From Faecalibacillus intestinalis (lineage in GTDB: Bacteria; Bacillota_I; Bacilli_A; Erysipelotrichales; Coprobacillaceae), in assembly GCF_003024685.1 (NCBI RefSeq), contig NZ_PYLQ01000006.1:1-64000 (forward strand): 64,000 nucleotides of DNA, read 5' to 3'. This document shows positions 26,811-35,232 of the stretch, one piece after another (positions within the stretch are counted from its first letter, which is position 1; every line of letters begins with the position of its first letter). The notes under the pieces are model-generated. The model saw only the letters and a program-made list of their open reading frames with translations, was not told the origin of the DNA and searched no databases. A program made the translations under genes and the position numbers.

Positions 26811-27587
26811 ATGATTAAAGCGATATTTTTAGATATTGATGGAACATTGATTTCAGGGAAAAGACCTTCTATAAAAAAAGAAGTGATTGAAGGATTAAAA
26901 CAAGTAAGGAAAAAAGGAATTCAATTGTTTATAGCCAGTGGAAGACATATGTTAGAGCTAGAAGAATTAAAACTTGTTGAACAGTTTGAATTTGATGGCT
27001 ATCTTTTATTAAATGGTGGCTATTGTATAATAGATTCACAAATTATTTATGATAATAAAATACCTCAAGAGGATTTAAAAGAAATTATAAAGATTGTAAA
27101 AGAAAATAATTATCCTTGTTTATTTATTGAAAGTAATCAAATGTATATTACTCATGTAAATCAAAGAGTCATAGATGCTCAAGCGTCTATTTCAACAATG
27201 ATTCCACCAATAAGTAATCAAATCAATATAGACAACATTTACCAAGTAGATCCTTATGTAGATGAAAAAGGAATAAAAGAAATTATAAAAAACACCAAAC
27301 ATGTCAAAGTCACAAAATGGCATGACTATGCCTATGATATTGTTCCCAAAACAGGTGGGAAAGCAGCGGCTATTCAAGCTGTTTCAAAACATTTTGGTTA
27401 TCAAAAAGAAGAATTAATGGCTTTTGGTGATGGACATAATGATATTGAAATGTTAGATGTCGTAGGTTATCCTATTGTGATGGAAAATGGCAGTGATGAA
27501 GTAAAACAACATGCATGTTATATTTGTGATGATGTTGAAAAAGAAGGAATTTTAAAAGGATTAAAACATTTTAATCTTATTGACTAA
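26811..27587 (+). CDS. HAD-superfamily Cof-type phosphatase
   Basis: A 258-residue HAD hydrolase with motif I IFLDIDGTLISGK, motif II LFIASGRHMLEL, the conserved Lys in VPKTGGKAAAI and motif IV MAFGDGHNDIEML. It is of the same subfamily as the protein at 22884 but divergent. The start is chosen at MIKAIFLDIDG, eight bases after AGG; GTG and ATG codons a few bases upstream also fit. Substrate unknown. Confidence 0.88.
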   Translation: MIKAIFLDIDGTLISGKRPSIKKEVIEGLKQVRKKGIQLFIASGRHMLELEELKLVEQFEFDGYLLLNGGYCIIDSQIIYDNKIPQEDLKEIIKIVKENNYPCLFIESNQMYITHVNQRVIDAQASISTMIPPISNQINIDNIYQVDPYVDEKGIKEIIKNTKHVKVTKWHDYAYDIVPKTGGKAAAIQAVSKHFGYQKEELMAFGDGHNDIEMLDVVGYPIVMENGSDEVKQHACYICDDVEKEGILKGLKHFNLID

Positions 27588-27598
27588 GAGAAAAGAGT

Positions 27599-28108
27599 AT
27601 GAGAAGAAAAGATAGAGAAATTACTGATTTTGATGAAATGATGAAAATTATTGCAAAGTGTGATACTTGTCGTTTAGCACTATTTGATGATGAATTTCCT
27701 TATATCGTTCCTTTAAACTTTGGAACAGATGTAGAAGAAGGACAACTTTATCTATATTTTCATAGTGCCAAAGTAGGAACAAAACTTGATTTAATAAGAA
27801 AAAATAATAAAGTGACTTTTGAAATGGATTGTGGACATAACATCATTATGTATGATGAAAGAATGTCATGCACAATGGGTTATGAAAGTGTCATTGGACA
27901 TGGTATTGTAGAATTTGTTGAAGATGAAAATAAGATTAATGCGTTAAAAATCTTAATGAGGCATTATCATGAAGAAGATTTCAAATTCAATGAAAAAGTC
28001 GCAATGATGACAGAAGTTTTCCGTGTAAAAGTATTAGACATGACAGGGAAAAGAAGAGATAATATTCATCCTGAAGAAAAAGTAAAAAGACATATTACAT
28101 TAGAGTAA
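27599..28108 (+). CDS. Pyridoxamine 5'-phosphate oxidase-like (Nim-type) flavoprotein
   Basis: A 169-residue protein of the PPOX/NimA group. The opening MRRKDREITDFDEMMKII and CDTCRLALFDDEFPYIVPLNFG strand, the LYFHSAKVGTKLDLI flavin-phosphate region and VTFEMD are family features. Members bind FMN and are linked to nitroimidazole reduction; a resistance role here is not shown. It starts 11 bases after the HAD gene stop. Confidence 0.85.
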   Translation: MRRKDREITDFDEMMKIIAKCDTCRLALFDDEFPYIVPLNFGTDVEEGQLYLYFHSAKVGTKLDLIRKNNKVTFEMDCGHNIIMYDERMSCTMGYESVIGHGIVEFVEDENKINALKILMRHYHEEDFKFNEKVAMMTEVFRVKVLDMTGKRRDNIHPEEKVKRHITLE

Positions 28109-28132
28109 AACCTTGGCATTGCCAAGGTTTTT
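28107..28132. terminator. Bidirectional intrinsic terminator
   Basis: AAAACCTTGGC / GCCAAGGTTTT form a long stem with loop ATT. T-runs appear on both strands, serving the Nim-type gene and the convergent Crp/Fnr gene. Confidence 0.85.
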
Positions 28133-28778
28133 AAAACTGATAAACATCTTCACCTAATAGATTTAAGGCATTTAAATCAATAATTTGATAAGTACCACGT
28201 TTAATTTTCTTTATGTATTTCTTATCTAAAAATAATTGAAGAACACGTTGGAGTTGACGATAACTACAACCAATCAATTCAGCAACGACTACAAAATTAT
28301 CTTGAACAATATAATCTTTATGAGAAACAACAAAGTAAGCCGCTAATCTATTTTCAACTGGATAATTTAATGAAATAGATTGATTTTGAGTTGATTTAGA
28401 AAGCTTGCTGGCAAGATTTTTTGCGATGGCTTTCATAAAGAAAACATCATTCATTAATATTTCATGATATTTAGAAAGGAAAATAGTTGCACAAATACAA
28501 TCTTCATAAGCAATCACATTATTAATAATAGGAGATTGAGTGATAAATTCTAAATCCCCAATAATAGAGTAGGGACTATTAAAACTGCATAACATACTAT
28601 TTCCATTCGCATTAATATGGTTTACTTTCACTTTTCCTCTTAAAAGAATATAAATATAATTAAGCTTTTCACCTTGATGTAATAAATATTCGTCTTTATT
28701 TAATTTTTTGATTTCAATATATTGATAATTATCAACGTGAAGAATTTCTAATTTTTTTAATTCATTTAAATAATTCAT
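28131..28778 (-). CDS. Crp/Fnr-family transcriptional regulator
   Basis: A 215-residue regulator. An N-terminal cyclic-nucleotide-type beta-roll (YLLHQGEKLNYIYILLRGKVKV) is followed by a long dimer helix and a winged helix-turn-helix VVVAELIGCSYRQLQRVLQLFL. No Cys cluster for an Fe-S centre is seen at the N-terminus, so it is not a classic Fnr oxygen sensor. It is divergent from a pair of YdcZ-type transporters, a common pairing suggesting it controls them. Confidence 0.88.
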   Translation of the reverse strand: MNYLNELKKLEILHVDNYQYIEIKKLNKDEYLLHQGEKLNYIYILLRGKVKVNHINANGNSMLCSFNSPYSIIGDLEFITQSPIINNVIAYEDCICATIFLSKYHEILMNDVFFMKAIAKNLASKLSKSTQNQSISLNYPVENRLAAYFVVSHKDYIVQDNFVVVAELIGCSYRQLQRVLQLFLDKKYIKKIKRGTYQIIDLNALNLLGEDVYQF

Positions 28779-28796
28779 CTAAATCACCATCACCAA

Positions 28797-28839
28797 TATG
28801 ACATATGTCGTATTTATAATCAAGTTCAATCACTATAAT
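28797..28839 (+). promoter_or_regulatory. Crp-type palindrome and promoter of the YdcZ pair
   Basis: A 16-bp near-palindrome with core GACATATGTC (28797-28812) lies between the divergent genes. A TATAAT at 28834-28839 puts an inferred start near 28846, so the palindrome centre would be at -41.5. The -35 region of that promoter is poor. A second TATAAT (28815-28820) is also present. Confidence 0.5.
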
Positions 28840-28859
28840 TCTTTCTGGAGGTGATCTTG

Positions 28860-29279
28860 ATGGATTTTGTATTAGCCACATTATGTGGGATTATTGTAAC
28901 GACAATGAATGTATTTAATGGGCAATTATCAGATTATACAGGGGTCTATTTATCAACAGTTATCATTCATTTAGTTGGTTTAGTTACTTTTTTTATTATT
29001 ATGAAAATCAAAGATAAGAAAGTTTGTTTTAAAAAACAAATTCCTTTATATATGTATTGTGGAGGATGTATTGGGGTATTAACTGTTATTTTTAATGTTT
29101 TTGCGATTGGTAAGATAGGAGCTTCTTTAATGACAGCACTAGGATTATTAGGACAAATGATGACATCTTTGTTGTTAGAAAATAAGGGATGGCTAGCGAC
29201 ATCTATTCGAAAATTAAATATAGGAAAGATCATAGGATTAGCAGTTGTTTGTTTAGGAATAGGAGTGATGTTATTATGA
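28860..29279 (+). CDS. YdcZ/DUF606-type small transporter subunit 1
   Basis: A 139-residue membrane protein with four or five hydrophobic helices and the pattern ATLCGIIVTTMNVFNGQLSDYTG typical of YdcZ (DUF606) members of the drug/metabolite transporter superfamily. Such half-size proteins often occur in pairs. The ribosome site GGAGGTGATC is strong. The gene overlaps the second subunit by four bases. Substrate unknown. Confidence 0.8.
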   Translation: MDFVLATLCGIIVTTMNVFNGQLSDYTGVYLSTVIIHLVGLVTFFIIMKIKDKKVCFKKQIPLYMYCGGCIGVLTVIFNVFAIGKIGASLMTALGLLGQMMTSLLLENKGWLATSIRKLNIGKIIGLAVVCLGIGVMLL

Positions 29280-29713
29280 TTTCTATTATATTTTCTATTC
29301 TATCAGGAGTTACAATTGTTTTAAGCCGTAGTGTCAATGGGATGCTTTCTAAGAAAATGGGTGCTTATCAAGGAACGTTTTATAATTACTTTACAGGCTT
29401 TATGACAAGTTTGATTTTAATGCTTGTGCTTATGATTGTTGGTGTTCAACATATAAATATTTCTTTAGATAAAACGAATTTGATGATGTATTTAGGTGGA
29501 ATCATAGGGGTTTTTAATATCTTGATTTTAAATATTATTGTTCCTAGAATATCACCTGTTATCCTTACTTTATTAAGCTTTATTGGACAACTTGTCAGTG
29601 GGATGGTGATTGATGCTTTTGTATATAACATGTTTTCTATTTCAAAGATTTTAGGATGTTTGATTGTTATTGCTGGTTTAGTGATTTATCAATTAAGTGA
29701 AGAAAAAGCATAA
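29276..29713 (+). CDS. YdcZ/DUF606-type small transporter subunit 2
   Basis: A 145-residue membrane protein, paralogue of the upstream gene (SGVTIVLSRSVNGMLSKKMGAYQGT is the matching region). The start codon overlaps the previous stop as ATGA, so translation is coupled. The two probably form a heterodimeric permease. Upstream codons in the same frame belong to the other gene and are excluded. Confidence 0.8.
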   Translation: MISIIFSILSGVTIVLSRSVNGMLSKKMGAYQGTFYNYFTGFMTSLILMLVLMIVGVQHINISLDKTNLMMYLGGIIGVFNILILNIIVPRISPVILTLLSFIGQLVSGMVIDAFVYNMFSISKILGCLIVIAGLVIYQLSEEKA

Positions 29714-29740
29714 AAGAAGATCAGTTTAGATCTTCTTTTT
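29714..29740. terminator. Intrinsic terminator between convergent genes
   Basis: AAGAAGATC / GATCTTCTT form a 9-bp stem, with a T-run on the plus strand. The 3' end of the convergent GIY-YIG gene lies in the stem. Confidence 0.8.
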
Positions 29741-30001
29741 GCTTAATATGAGTTTTTCTTTTTCTGATCTTTTTAATTGTTTAATTTGATACTCTCTTTT
29801 TAAAGCCTCGCTTTTATGTTCAAAAGTTTCAAAATAAATAAGTTCGACTGGTCTTCTTGCCTTTGTATATTTAGCACCTTTACCAGCGTTATGGGCTTCA
29901 ATACGCTTTTCTAACTGATTTGTCCAACCAGTATAAAGTGTTTGATCACGACATCTTACGATATAAACGTAATTATTTTGTTGTTGAGCCAAAGCCACCA
30001 T
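29726..30001 (-). CDS. GIY-YIG nuclease-domain protein
   Basis: A 91-residue protein with NNYVYIVRC and LYTGWT as the GIY and YIG elements, then RIEAHNAGKGAKYTKARRP and the conserved Glu in IYFETFEHKSEALKREYQIK. This is the small UPF0213/YhbQ-like form. Its role, possibly DNA repair, is not firmly known. It overlaps the dut gene by 29 bases; the exact start is uncertain and the internal ATG at 30001 is used. Confidence 0.82.
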   Translation of the reverse strand: MVALAQQQNNYVYIVRCRDQTLYTGWTNQLEKRIEAHNAGKGAKYTKARRPVELIYFETFEHKSEALKREYQIKQLKRSEKEKLILSKKKI

Positions 30002-30485
30002 TTCTTTCTTCAGTGACATCATCATCTTCAACAATTCCAAATTCAAAGAAAATACCTTGAACCATTCCTTGTCCTGCTTTTAAAGAAAGAGATTTATCTT
30101 CATTACTATCATTTGTAAGTTTTACAAACATATGACCTTCATTATCACTATTATAATAATCACTATCAATAATACCTACTGTATTATTAAGTTGTAAACG
30201 ATATTTAAATCCTAAACCACTACGAGGATATAAACCTAATACCCAACCATTTTCAATACGTACACGAATACCTGTAGGAATTTTAATAGTTTGTCTTGGC
30301 TTTAATTCAAAATCAATAGGACTATAGAAATCATATCCAGCTGATCCTTTTGTGGCGCGTTTTGGAAGTTGGATGGAATGATAGATTTCTTCTACTTCTT
30401 TTTCATTATATTGAGGAAATGAATCCATGAAATCATTTTTAAATTGGTTATATGATACTTTTTCAAATTTTGCGATTTTTTTCAT
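29973..30485 (-). CDS. dut: dUTP diphosphatase
   Basis: A 170-residue trimeric-type dUTPase, which cleaves dUTP to dUMP and PPi and so limits uracil in DNA. Family motifs are present in order: KGSAGYDFYSP, YPRSGLGFKY, GIIDSDYYNSDNEGH, GQGMVQGIFF and the C-terminal RNGGFGSTTK. The start is the ATG after AAAAGGAGAAAAA. The N-terminal 50 residues are longer than in minimal dUTPases. Confidence 0.93.
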   Translation of the reverse strand: MKKIAKFEKVSYNQFKNDFMDSFPQYNEKEVEEIYHSIQLPKRATKGSAGYDFYSPIDFELKPRQTIKIPTGIRVRIENGWVLGLYPRSGLGFKYRLQLNNTVGIIDSDYYNSDNEGHMFVKLTNDSNEDKSLSLKAGQGMVQGIFFEFGIVEDDDVTEERNGGFGSTTK

Positions 30486-30554
30486 ATTTTTTCTCCTTTT
30501 TACTTTTCTATTATAGAATAAAAATGAAAACAAGAAAATAAATAATTTCCTCAC

Positions 30555-30583
30555 TTGACAGAGGGGGAGGAGATTGTTATTAT
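30555..30583 (+). promoter_or_regulatory. Strong promoter of the hemolysin III-like gene
   Basis: TTGACA (30555-30560), a 17-bp spacer and TATTAT (30578-30583) with an extended TG-n. The spacer contains an unusually G-rich GAGGGGGAGGAG run. Confidence 0.7.
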
Positions 30584-30645
30584 ATGTGTAAATTACAAGA
30601 TATAGTATTAAATACTACATAAGATAGTTAAAAGAGGTAATGAAT

Positions 30646-31311
30646 ATGAAAAGAACAAAATTAGATGATCGTGTTTTACCTGTTTATACAAAGGGTGAAG
30701 AAATATTTAATATGGTAACTCATATTGTAGGTGGTGCGATGGGAATAGCCGCATTAGTTTTATGTATTATCTTTTGTCATGATGGTTATGGCTTATTTTC
30801 AGGGATTGTTTATGGAATTTCGATGATTCTTCTTTATACAATGTCAGCTATTTATCATGGTTTATCACCTAAGCTTAAAGCAAAGAAAGTTTTCCAAATT
30901 ATGGATCATTGCAGTATCTTTGTATTGATTGCGGGAACTTACACACCGGTTTTACTTTGTTCAATAAGAGAAGTTGATGCTAAATGGGCTTGGATTTTAT
31001 TTGCAGTCATATGGATCATGACAGTGATTGGAATTACATTAAATGCAATCGATATTAAAAAATATCAAACTTTTTCAATGATTTGTTATTTAGTGATGGG
31101 TTGGTGTATTATTTTTAAAATCAATCTCTTACCACAAGCAGTAGGAATGAATGGTATTTGGTTACTTGTTTCAGGAGGACTTGCTTATACAATTGGTGTT
31201 ATTTTCTATGTGTTACAAAATAAGATTAAATATATGCATAGTATTTGGCATTTATGGATTTTAGTTGGTTCTATCTTACATTTTTTATGTATTATTTTGT
31301 ATGTTTTATAA
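30646..31311 (+). CDS. Hemolysin III / PAQR-family membrane protein
   Basis: A 221-residue protein with seven predicted helices. Conserved PAQR residues are visible: EEIFNMVTHIVGG in helix 1, SAIYHGL, MDHCSIFVLIAGTYTP and the C-terminal HSIWHLWILVGSILHF with two His. This is the YqfA/hemolysin III group; hydrolase activity with bound zinc is likely but the physiological role is unclear. The start is set at MKRTKLDD for ribosome-site spacing. Confidence 0.88.
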   Translation: MKRTKLDDRVLPVYTKGEEIFNMVTHIVGGAMGIAALVLCIIFCHDGYGLFSGIVYGISMILLYTMSAIYHGLSPKLKAKKVFQIMDHCSIFVLIAGTYTPVLLCSIREVDAKWAWILFAVIWIMTVIGITLNAIDIKKYQTFSMICYLVMGWCIIFKINLLPQAVGMNGIWLLVSGGLAYTIGVIFYVLQNKIKYMHSIWHLWILVGSILHFLCIILYVL

Positions 31312-31413
31312 AAATCATAAATATTAATTTAATGAAATCCTTTGTTTATATGAACATTGGATTTTTTATTTTGTAAAAACGTAAAAGAACTATAAAATCA
31401 ATATTATTTGTGA

Positions 31414-31476
31414 TAGAATGGATTGGACGTCGAATTATTTTAAGTAAAATAATTCGAAAAAAAAGTATGGGCCAAT
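31414..31476 (+). promoter_or_regulatory. nrdD promoter and 5' leader hairpin
   Basis: An extended -10 box TGA-TAGAAT (31411-31419) puts the start near 31426. Immediately inside the transcript is a perfect 11-bp stem, CGAATTATTTT / AAAATAATTCG with loop AAGT (31431-31456), enclosed by ATTGG (31422-31426) and CCAAT (31472-31476). No T-run follows, so it is not a terminator. The leader continues AT-rich to the AAGGAGG site. No known riboswitch matched by eye. The gap 31312-31413 shows nothing else. Confidence 0.45.
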
Positions 31477-31551
31477 AGAGCATAAAAGTATATATTTTTT
31501 TTTTGATTAGTTATAATACATATACGAAATAAAAATAAGGAGGCATTTGGC

Positions 31552-33729
31552 GTGAAAATAATAAAAAGAAATGGGCAAGAAGCAATTTTTGATGAAGTAA
31601 AAATTACCAATGCAATTATTGGTGCTAATAAAGAAGTTGTTGAAACAGAAAGACTTTCTGAAGAAGAAATAGATAATATTACAAATGACATTAAATATAA
31701 ATGTCAAAAAATGAAAAGAGCATTAAGTGTTGAAGAAATTCAAAACTTAGTAGAAGATGAATTAATGAAATTAAATGCTTTTTCTGTTGCCAGAAAGTAT
31801 ATTACATATCGTTTTCAAAGAGCACTAGCAAGACAATCTAATACAACTGATGATCAAATTTTAAGTTTGATTGAATGTGCAAATGAAGAAGTTAAACAAG
31901 AAAACTCTAATAAAAACCCTACAGTAAATAGTGTACAAAGAGATTATATGGCTGGAGAAGTTAGTAAAGATTTAACAAGAAGAATTTTACTTCCAGAAGA
32001 TATTGTAAAAGCACATGATGAAGGATTGATTCATTTCCATGATGCTGATTATTTCTCTCAACATATGCATAACTGTGATTTAGTAAATCTAGAAGATATG
32101 TTACAAAATGGAACAGTTATTTCAGAAACAATGATTGAAAAACCAAAGAGTTTTTCTACTGCATGTAATGTAGCTACTCAAATTATTGCTCAAGTAGCAA
32201 GTTCTCAATATGGGGGACAAAGTATTACATTATCTCATTTAGCACCATTTGTTGATGTAAGTAGACAAAAGTTTAGAAAAGAAGTTAAAGAAGAATTTGA
32301 AACTATTGGTTTAGAATTAGATGATGAAAAAATCAATGCTTTAGCTGAAGAACGTTTGAAAAAAGAAATTACTAAAGGGGTACAAACAATTCAATATCAA
32401 GTTGTTACTTTAATGACAACAAATGGACAAGCACCATTTATTACTGTCTTCATGTATTTAAATGAAGTACCTGAAGGACGTTTAAGAGATGACCTTGCTA
32501 TGATTATTGAAGAAACACTTAAACAAAGAATGAAAGGTGTTAAAAATGAAAAAGGTGTTTATATTACACCAGCATTCCCTAAATTAATCTATGCTTTACA
32601 AGAAAACAATATTGAACCTAATAGTCAATATTATTATTTAACAGAACTTGCTGCAAGATGTTCAGCAAAACGTTTAGTTCCTGATTATATTTCTGAAAAA
32701 GTAATGAAAGAATTAAAAGTTGATCAAAATGGAAATGGTCAATGTTACCCATCAATGGGATGTAGATCTTTTTTAACACCATATATTGATGAAAATGGTA
32801 AACCAAAATATTATGGACGATTTAATCAGGGTGTTGTGACAATCAACTTAGTTGATGTGGCTTGTTCATCAAAAAGAGATATGAACAAATTCTGGCAAAT
32901 ATTTGATGAAAGATTAGAATTATGTTATAGAGCTTTAATGTGTAGACATGAACGTTTAAAAGGAACACCTAGTGATGTAGCTCCTATTTTATGGCAACAT
33001 GGAGCATTGGCTCGTCTTAAAAAAGGTGAAACAATTGATAAATTATTATACGGTGGTTATTCAACAATTTCTCTTGGATATGCTGGATTATATGAATGTG
33101 TTAAATATATGACAGGTAAATCACATACAGATCCAAGTGCAACACCATTTGCGATTGAAGTGATGCAACATTTAAATGATGCATGTACAAAATGGAAAGA
33201 AAAAGAAAATATTGATTTCTCACTTTATGGAACACCAATTGAATCAACAACTTATAAATTTGCGAAATGTTTACAAAAACGTTTTGGTAAAATTGAAGGT
33301 GTTACAGATAAAAATTATATTACAAACAGTTATCATATCCATGTAACAGAACATATTAACGCCTTTGATAAATTAACATTTGAATCTCAATTCCAAAAAT
33401 TATCACCAGGTGGAGCTATTTCTTATGTAGAAGTTCCAGATATGCAAGATAATATTGATGCGGTATTAGCAGTTATGAAACATATTTATAATAATATTAT
33501 GTATGCTGAATTAAATACAAAGAGTGATTATTGTATGGCTTGTGGATATGATGGAGAAATCCAAATTGAAAAAGATGAAAATGGTAAACTTATTTGGGTA
33601 TGTCCAAACTGTGGAAATAAAAACCAAGATATGATGTCTGTTGCTAGACGTACATGTGGTTATATTGGAACTCAATTCTGGAATCAAGGAAGAACACAAG
33701 AAATCAAAGAACGTGTATTACACTTATAG
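31552..33729 (+). CDS. nrdD: Anaerobic ribonucleoside-triphosphate reductase NrdD
   Basis: A 725-residue class III ribonucleotide reductase, making dNTPs from NTPs under anoxia with a glycyl radical. An N-terminal ATP-cone (about 1-90) precedes the catalytic barrel. A C-terminal zinc site uses CMACGYD and CPNCGN, and the glycyl-radical loop RRTCGYIGT places the radical at about Gly703. The GTG start follows AAGGAGG. Its activase gene nrdG is 1.5 kb downstream, separated by a reductase remnant and a papain-like gene. Confidence 0.96.
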   Translation: MKIIKRNGQEAIFDEVKITNAIIGANKEVVETERLSEEEIDNITNDIKYKCQKMKRALSVEEIQNLVEDELMKLNAFSVARKYITYRFQRALARQSNTTDDQILSLIECANEEVKQENSNKNPTVNSVQRDYMAGEVSKDLTRRILLPEDIVKAHDEGLIHFHDADYFSQHMHNCDLVNLEDMLQNGTVISETMIEKPKSFSTACNVATQIIAQVASSQYGGQSITLSHLAPFVDVSRQKFRKEVKEEFETIGLELDDEKINALAEERLKKEITKGVQTIQYQVVTLMTTNGQAPFITVFMYLNEVPEGRLRDDLAMIIEETLKQRMKGVKNEKGVYITPAFPKLIYALQENNIEPNSQYYYLTELAARCSAKRLVPDYISEKVMKELKVDQNGNGQCYPSMGCRSFLTPYIDENGKPKYYGRFNQGVVTINLVDVACSSKRDMNKFWQIFDERLELCYRALMCRHERLKGTPSDVAPILWQHGALARLKKGETIDKLLYGGYSTISLGYAGLYECVKYMTGKSHTDPSATPFAIEVMQHLNDACTKWKEKENIDFSLYGTPIESTTYKFAKCLQKRFGKIEGVTDKNYITNSYHIHVTEHINAFDKLTFESQFQKLSPGGAISYVEVPDMQDNIDAVLAVMKHIYNNIMYAELNTKSDYCMACGYDGEIQIEKDENGKLIWVCPNCGNKNQDMMSVARRTCGYIGTQFWNQGRTQEIKERVLHL

Positions 33730-33752
33730 AGATGAAATTTTCATCTCTTTTT
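33729..33752 (+). terminator. Intrinsic terminator of nrdD
   Basis: GAGATGAAA / TTTCATCTC form a 9-bp stem with a one-base centre and a following T-run. It begins in the nrdD stop codon. Confidence 0.75.
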
Positions 33753-33774
33753 TCTATTATGTAAAAACCAAAGA

Positions 33775-34484
33775 ATGGAAAATGGTAAACAAGTTGTTGA
33801 TGGAAATATTGAAGGTATTAAAAAATCTTTAGAGGGCTCTCTTAAAAGATTAAAAACAGATTATATTGATTTGTATTATTTACATCGCGTTGATCCCAAT
33901 GTACCAATTGAAGATATTGCGTATTTAATGAAGGATTTTATTAAACAAGGGAAAATCAAACATTGGGGATTATCAGAAGCAGGAATTGAAATCAAGCCTA
34001 TGCAATATGTCCTTTAACAGCCGTAGAGAGTGAATATTCAATGATGTGGAGAGAACTAGAAAACAAACATATTCCTTTACTTGAAGAATTAGGAATTGGT
34101 TTTGTACCTTTTGCTCCATTATGTAAAGGATTTTTAAGTGATGCTTATGATAAAAATAGTTTTCATGTAAAATTAAATGCACCAAGATTTAGTGAAGAAG
34201 CGCTTAAAAAGAATCAAGTAGTTGTTGATTTAGTTAATAAAATTGCAAAAAAAAAGGTAACAGTTGCACAAATTTCTTTGGCTTGGGTATTAGTACAAAA
34301 AGATTTTATTGTACCTATTCCAGGAACAACAAAGTTGGAAAGATTAAAAGAAAATATTAAAGCAACCGAAATCAAATTTACAAAAGTAGAAGCTGAATCA
34401 ATGAATGAAGCATTATCTCAAATGGATATCGAAGGTAGAAGATTTGAACCAGATTCAGATTTTGAAAAAAGAGCTGGTTTATAA
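33775..34484 (+). pseudogene. Aldo/keto reductase, truncated and frameshifted
   Basis: The first piece encodes VVDGNIEGIKKSLEGSLK and DYIDLYYLHRVDPN, typical of the middle of AKR11/13-like reductases. The roughly 90 N-terminal residues with the catalytic Asp and Tyr are absent. At about 33995 the frame shifts: GLSEAGIEIK should continue into AYAICPLTAVESEYSMM, which lies in another frame and runs to 34484 through LGIGFVPFAPL and IPIPGTTKLERLKEN-like NADP-site residues. The gene starts directly after the nrdD terminator, so the 5' part was probably deleted. Confidence 0.85.
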
Positions 34485-34486
34485 AG

Positions 34487-34508
34487 GCGAGACATTCTCG
34501 CTTTTTTA
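34487..34508 (+). terminator. Intrinsic terminator
   Basis: GCGAGA / TCTCGC form a 6-bp stem with loop CAT and a T-run. It presumably served the reductase now decayed. Confidence 0.8.
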
Positions 34509-34606
34509 TTATGAAAAAAATTTAATGAATTGATAAATTTGTAAAAATATGTCGATTATATCCAAAAAATATGTAATACTGAAAGAAGTGAGGAAAGGAG
34601 AATAAG

Positions 34607-35149
34607 GTGAAAGACATTTATTTATTACTAACAAAATCAGATACTTTTGTTTCTAAAGCAATTTATTTAATGACGCAAGACAGTTATACACATATTTCTA
34701 TCTCTTTTGAAGAAAATTTACAACCGATGTATAGTTGTGCTAGAAAATATACTTACTCTCCAATTCCTGCAGGAATTAGAAATGAGTCATTTGAAAAGGG
34801 ATTCTATAATAAAAATCAACATATTCCTTGTGCATTATATAAACTTACTGTTAAGAAAGAGATATATTATAAGGCAAAATTTATTTTAGAATCTATTTTA
34901 AATCATTCTCAAGATTATAAATATAATTTAATGGGATTGATCTTATGTAAATTGGAAGTTCCATATCGTAGAAATCATTATTATTTCTGTTCAGAATTTG
35001 TAAGTGAAATCTTGGCTTATAGTCAAGCTATAGAATTACCTAAGCTTCCTTGTTTAATGAAACCATCGGATTATTTATTATTTGAAGAATTAGAGTGTTT
35101 ATATCAAGGAAATATTGGAGAACTTATAAAATATAGAGATTTATGTTAA
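34607..35149 (+). CDS. Permuted papain-like (NlpC/P60-superfamily) protein
   Basis: A 180-residue protein without signal peptide. YTHISISFEENL (His near 28) and YYFCSEFVSEIL (Cys near 127) are in the order His-then-Cys, as in circularly permuted NlpC/P60 (YiiX/YaeF-like) proteins, which act as amidases or thioesterases. Active-site assignment is by pattern only. The GTG start follows GAAAGGAGAATAAG. It sits between nrdD and nrdG with its own terminator, so it is probably an independent unit. Confidence 0.65.
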   Translation: MKDIYLLLTKSDTFVSKAIYLMTQDSYTHISISFEENLQPMYSCARKYTYSPIPAGIRNESFEKGFYNKNQHIPCALYKLTVKKEIYYKAKFILESILNHSQDYKYNLMGLILCKLEVPYRRNHYYFCSEFVSEILAYSQAIELPKLPCLMKPSDYLLFEELECLYQGNIGELIKYRDLC

Positions 35150-35171
35150 AGGATGATACATCCTTTTTATT
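35148..35171 (+). terminator. Intrinsic terminator
   Basis: AAAGGATG / CATCCTTT form an 8-bp stem with loop ATA, followed by T-rich sequence. Confidence 0.75.
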
Positions 35172-35232
35172 ATATCAATAGAATCTATAAAGAATTGTTG
35201 TATAATAGGAAAATATGAAAAGAGGAATTGAA

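Noticed and set aside
31414-31551. nrdD leader as a known cobalamin, purine or similar riboswitch
   Set aside because: No conserved core words of those classes were seen; only a simple hairpin is supported.
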